A stretch of DNA of 8,702 nucleotides from positions 1 to 8,702 of the forward strand of contig ONYR01000083.1 in assembly GCA_900322165.1 (NCBI GenBank). Reading direction: 5' to 3'. Below the pieces are notes generated by a model that saw only the letters and a program-made list of their open reading frames with translations, was not told where the DNA came from and made no database searches. The DNA is from an uncultured Eubacteriales bacterium. GTDB taxonomy: Bacteria > Bacillota > Clostridia > Lachnospirales > Bianqueaceae. Shown one piece after another: positions 6,814-8,702 of the stretch (its first letter is position 1; the number at the start of each line of letters is the position of its first letter). Both the position numbers and the translations under genes were made by a program.

Positions 6814-8702
6814 TTATTTCACGATCAGGTTGACGAGGCGGCCCGGAACGTAGATCTCCTTCACCACGTTCTTGCCCTCGATCAGGGAAGCGATCTTTTC
6901 ATCGGCCTTCACCGCTGCGATGACGTCGTCCTTCGAAGCGTTGTTCGCAACGACGACCTTGCCGCGCATCTTGCCGAGGATCTGTACGACGATCTCCATG
7001 GTCGCTTCGGCCATCTTTGCCTCATCGTACTCCGGCCACTGGCTGTTGTAGACATAGCCCTCAAATCCGAGCTTCTCCCACATCTCTTCCGTGACATGCG
7101 GAGCGACCGGGTTCAGAAGCTGAATGAACGTCTTCAGCTCACCGCGGGTCACCGAGCCCTTGTCGTAGAACTGGTTGATGAGAGCCATCAGCGCCGCGAT
7201 CGCGGTGTTGAACTTCATCGTGTCGTTGTCGTTCGTGACCTTCTTGATCGTGCGGTGCATCGCCGCTTCGAGATCCTTGGAATAACCCTCTTCGTCGGTC
7301 ACGATCTCCATCAGACGCCAGGTGCGCTCGATGAAACGGCGGCAGCCCGTGATACCCTGTGTCGACCAGGGGGCGGACTTTTCAAAGTCGCCGATGAACA
7401 TCTCATACATACGCAGCGTGTCCGCGCCGTACTCGTCAACGACATCATCGGGGTTGACAACGTTGCCGCGGGACTTACTCATCTTCTCGCCGTTTTCGCC
7501 GAGGATCATGCCGTGAGAGGTACGCTTTGCGTACGGTTCCGGAGTCGGGACAATGCCCTGATCATACAGGAACTTGTGCCAGAAACGGGAGTACAGAAGG
7601 TGCAGCGTCGTATGCTCCATGCCGCCTTCGTACCAGTCAACCGGTGACCAGTACTCGAGCGCTTCCTTGCTCGCAAGCGCATCGTTGTTGTGCGGATCCA
7701 TGTAGCGCAGGAAGTACCAGGAAGATCCGGCCCACTGCGGCATCGTGTCGGTCTCGCGCTTCGCGGGGCCGCCGCAGCACGGGCAGGTCGTGTTGACCCA
7801 TTCGGTCATCTTCGCAAGCGGAGATTCACCGTTCTCACCGGGCTCGAAATGCTCGGTTTCCGGAAGGGTCAGCGGAAGCTGCTCCTCCGGCAGCGGCACG
7901 TAGCCGCACTTCTCGCAGTATACGATCGGAATGGGCTCGCCCCAGTAACGCTGGCGGCTGAAGACCCAGTCTCTGAGTTTGTAGTTGACCTTGCGGTGGC
8001 CGAAGCCCTTCTCATCCATCCAGTCGATGATGGCTTTCTTTGCCTCGGCAACGCTCATGCCGTTCAGGAAGCCGGAATTGACCATCGTGCCGGTCTGAAT
8101 GTCGGTGAAGGCTTCTTTTTCCACATCGCCGCCGGCAACGACTTCGATGATCGGAAGGCCGAACTTCTTCGCGAACTCCCAGTCACGGGTATCATGCGCC
8201 GGAACGGCCATGATCGCGCCGGTACCGTAGCCCATCAGGACGTAGTCGGAGATCCAAACCGGGATCTCGGTGCCGGTGACAGGGTTGATGGCCTTGATGC
8301 CCTCAAGGCAGACACCGGTCTTTTCCTTCGCCAGCTCGGTACGCTCAAAGTCAGACTTGCTGCGCGCGAATTCGCGGTATTTGACGACTTCGTCAAAGTT
8401 TGCGATCTGATCCTTCCAGCTGTCAATGAGCGGATGCTCCGGAGACATGACCATGTAGGTCGCGCCGAACAGGGTATCGGGACGGGTCGTGTAGACGGTC
8501 ACGGTCTCGCCGTTCACCTTAAAGTCTACCTCCGCACCTTCGCTGCGGCCGATCCAGTTCGTCTGCTGCACCTTAACGCGCTCGATGTAATTGACATCCT
8601 CAAGACCGTCGATGAGCTTCTGCGCGTATTCGGTGATCTTCAGCATCCACTGCGACTTCATGCGATGCTCGACCTGCGTTCCGCAGCGCTCGCAGCAGCC
8701 GT
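6814..8702 (-). CDS. leuS: Leucyl-tRNA synthetase, 3' part (5' end outside window)
   Basis: Class I aminoacyl-tRNA synthetase that charges tRNA-Leu with leucine in the cytoplasm. About 628 codons are visible, running in frame off the window edge and ending at TAA. Bacterial LeuRS is about 800 residues, so roughly 175 N-terminal residues with the HIGH signature are missing. Visible parts in order: a zinc-type CCERCG element followed by QWMLKITEYA; NWIGRSEGAE, typical of bacterial LeuRS; the CP1 editing domain with the threonine-rich TTRPDTLFGATY and GTGAIMAVPAHDTRD, which carries the editing aspartate; a second Cys pair set (CEKCG and CPCCGG) that likely binds zinc; GGMEHTTLHLLYSRFWH; the catalytic KMSKSRGNVV loop; then the anticodon-binding and C-terminal region ending in VNLIVK. 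The ATG at 8661 is internal, because the frame stays open and homologous upstream of it. The family call is certain; the true start cannot be seen. Confidence 0.98.
   Translation of the reverse strand, partial: GCCERCGTQVEHRMKSQWMLKITEYAQKLIDGLEDVNYIERVKVQQTNWIGRSEGAEVDFKVNGETVTVYTTRPDTLFGATYMVMSPEHPLIDSWKDQIANFDEVVKYREFARSKSDFERTELAKEKTGVCLEGIKAINPVTGTEIPVWISDYVLMGYGTGAIMAVPAHDTRDWEFAKKFGLPIIEVVAGGDVEKEAFTDIQTGTMVNSGFLNGMSVAEAKKAIIDWMDEKGFGHRKVNYKLRDWVFSRQRYWGEPIPIVYCEKCGYVPLPEEQLPLTLPETEHFEPGENGESPLAKMTEWVNTTCPCCGGPAKRETDTMPQWAGSSWYFLRYMDPHNNDALASKEALEYWSPVDWYEGGMEHTTLHLLYSRFWHKFLYDQGIVPTPEPYAKRTSHGMILGENGEKMSKSRGNVVNPDDVVDEYGADTLRMYEMFIGDFEKSAPWSTQGITGCRRFIERTWRLMEIVTDEEGYSKDLEAAMHRTIKKVTNDNDTMKFNTAIAALMALINQFYDKGSVTRGELKTFIQLLNPVAPHVTEEMWEKLGFEGYVYNSQWPEYDEAKMAEATMEIVVQILGKMRGKVVVANNASKDDVIAAVKADEKIASLIEGKNVVKEIYVPGRLVNLIVK

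Noticed and set aside
6454..7647. A 397-codon open frame on the plus strand, opposite the YqhY-like gene and nearly half of leuS.
   Set aside because: It begins with GTG without a ribosome binding site, lies entirely antisense to two well-supported genes, and its His-, Arg-, Asp- and Leu-rich composition is what the reverse strand of GC-rich coding DNA gives. No known domain is recognisable.
1..8702. Search for a novel defence, mobile, CRISPR or RNA-based system.
   Set aside because: All sequence is accounted for by conserved housekeeping genes on one strand; I saw no direct repeats, inverted terminal repeats, transposase, integrase, tRNA or riboswitch-like structure.

Overview
The window is a stretch of ordinary bacterial housekeeping DNA. 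Every convincing gene lies on the minus strand, so transcription runs from high to low coordinates. The protein families, the strong AGGAGG-type ribosome binding sites and the gene order point to a low-branching member of the Bacillota, most likely a Clostridia-type anaerobe with a fairly GC-rich genome (mid-to-upper 50s percent by eye). I cannot name a genus from this sequence. The order YqhY-NusB-XseA-XseB-IspA-Dxs-ArgR-RecN is the conserved Bacillus/Clostridium cluster (yqhY-nusB-folD-xseA-xseB-ispA-dxs-tlyA-argR-recN), here without folD and tlyA.

Layout in the direction of transcription: the 3' three quarters of leuS (leucyl-tRNA synthetase, whose N-terminal part lies beyond the window); a 36-base gap; a small Asp23/Gls24-family gene (YqhY-like); a clear intrinsic terminator; then nusB, xseA, xseB, ispA, dxs, argR and recN, the last cut off by the window start. 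From nusB onward the genes overlap or nearly touch: nusB/xseA by 4 bases, xseA/xseB by 8, xseB/ispA with a 1-base gap, ispA/dxs with a 13-base gap, dxs/argR overlapping by 11, and argR/recN with a 33-base gap. They therefore look like one polycistronic unit. No stretch over about 65 bases is free of genes, and there are no RNA genes, mobile elements, CRISPR arrays or long repeats.

Functionally the operon mixes transcription antitermination (NusB), DNA repair (exonuclease VII large and small subunits, RecN), isoprenoid supply (Dxs makes DXP for the MEP pathway, IspA condenses its products to farnesyl diphosphate) and arginine-responsive regulation (ArgR).

The point most worth a second look is the terminator. 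Its T-tract ends only a few bases before the nusB ribosome binding site, leaving no room for a promoter between them, so the whole nusB-recN operon must be expressed by readthrough, antitermination or a promoter located upstream of the hairpin. I found no evidence of a previously undescribed system.
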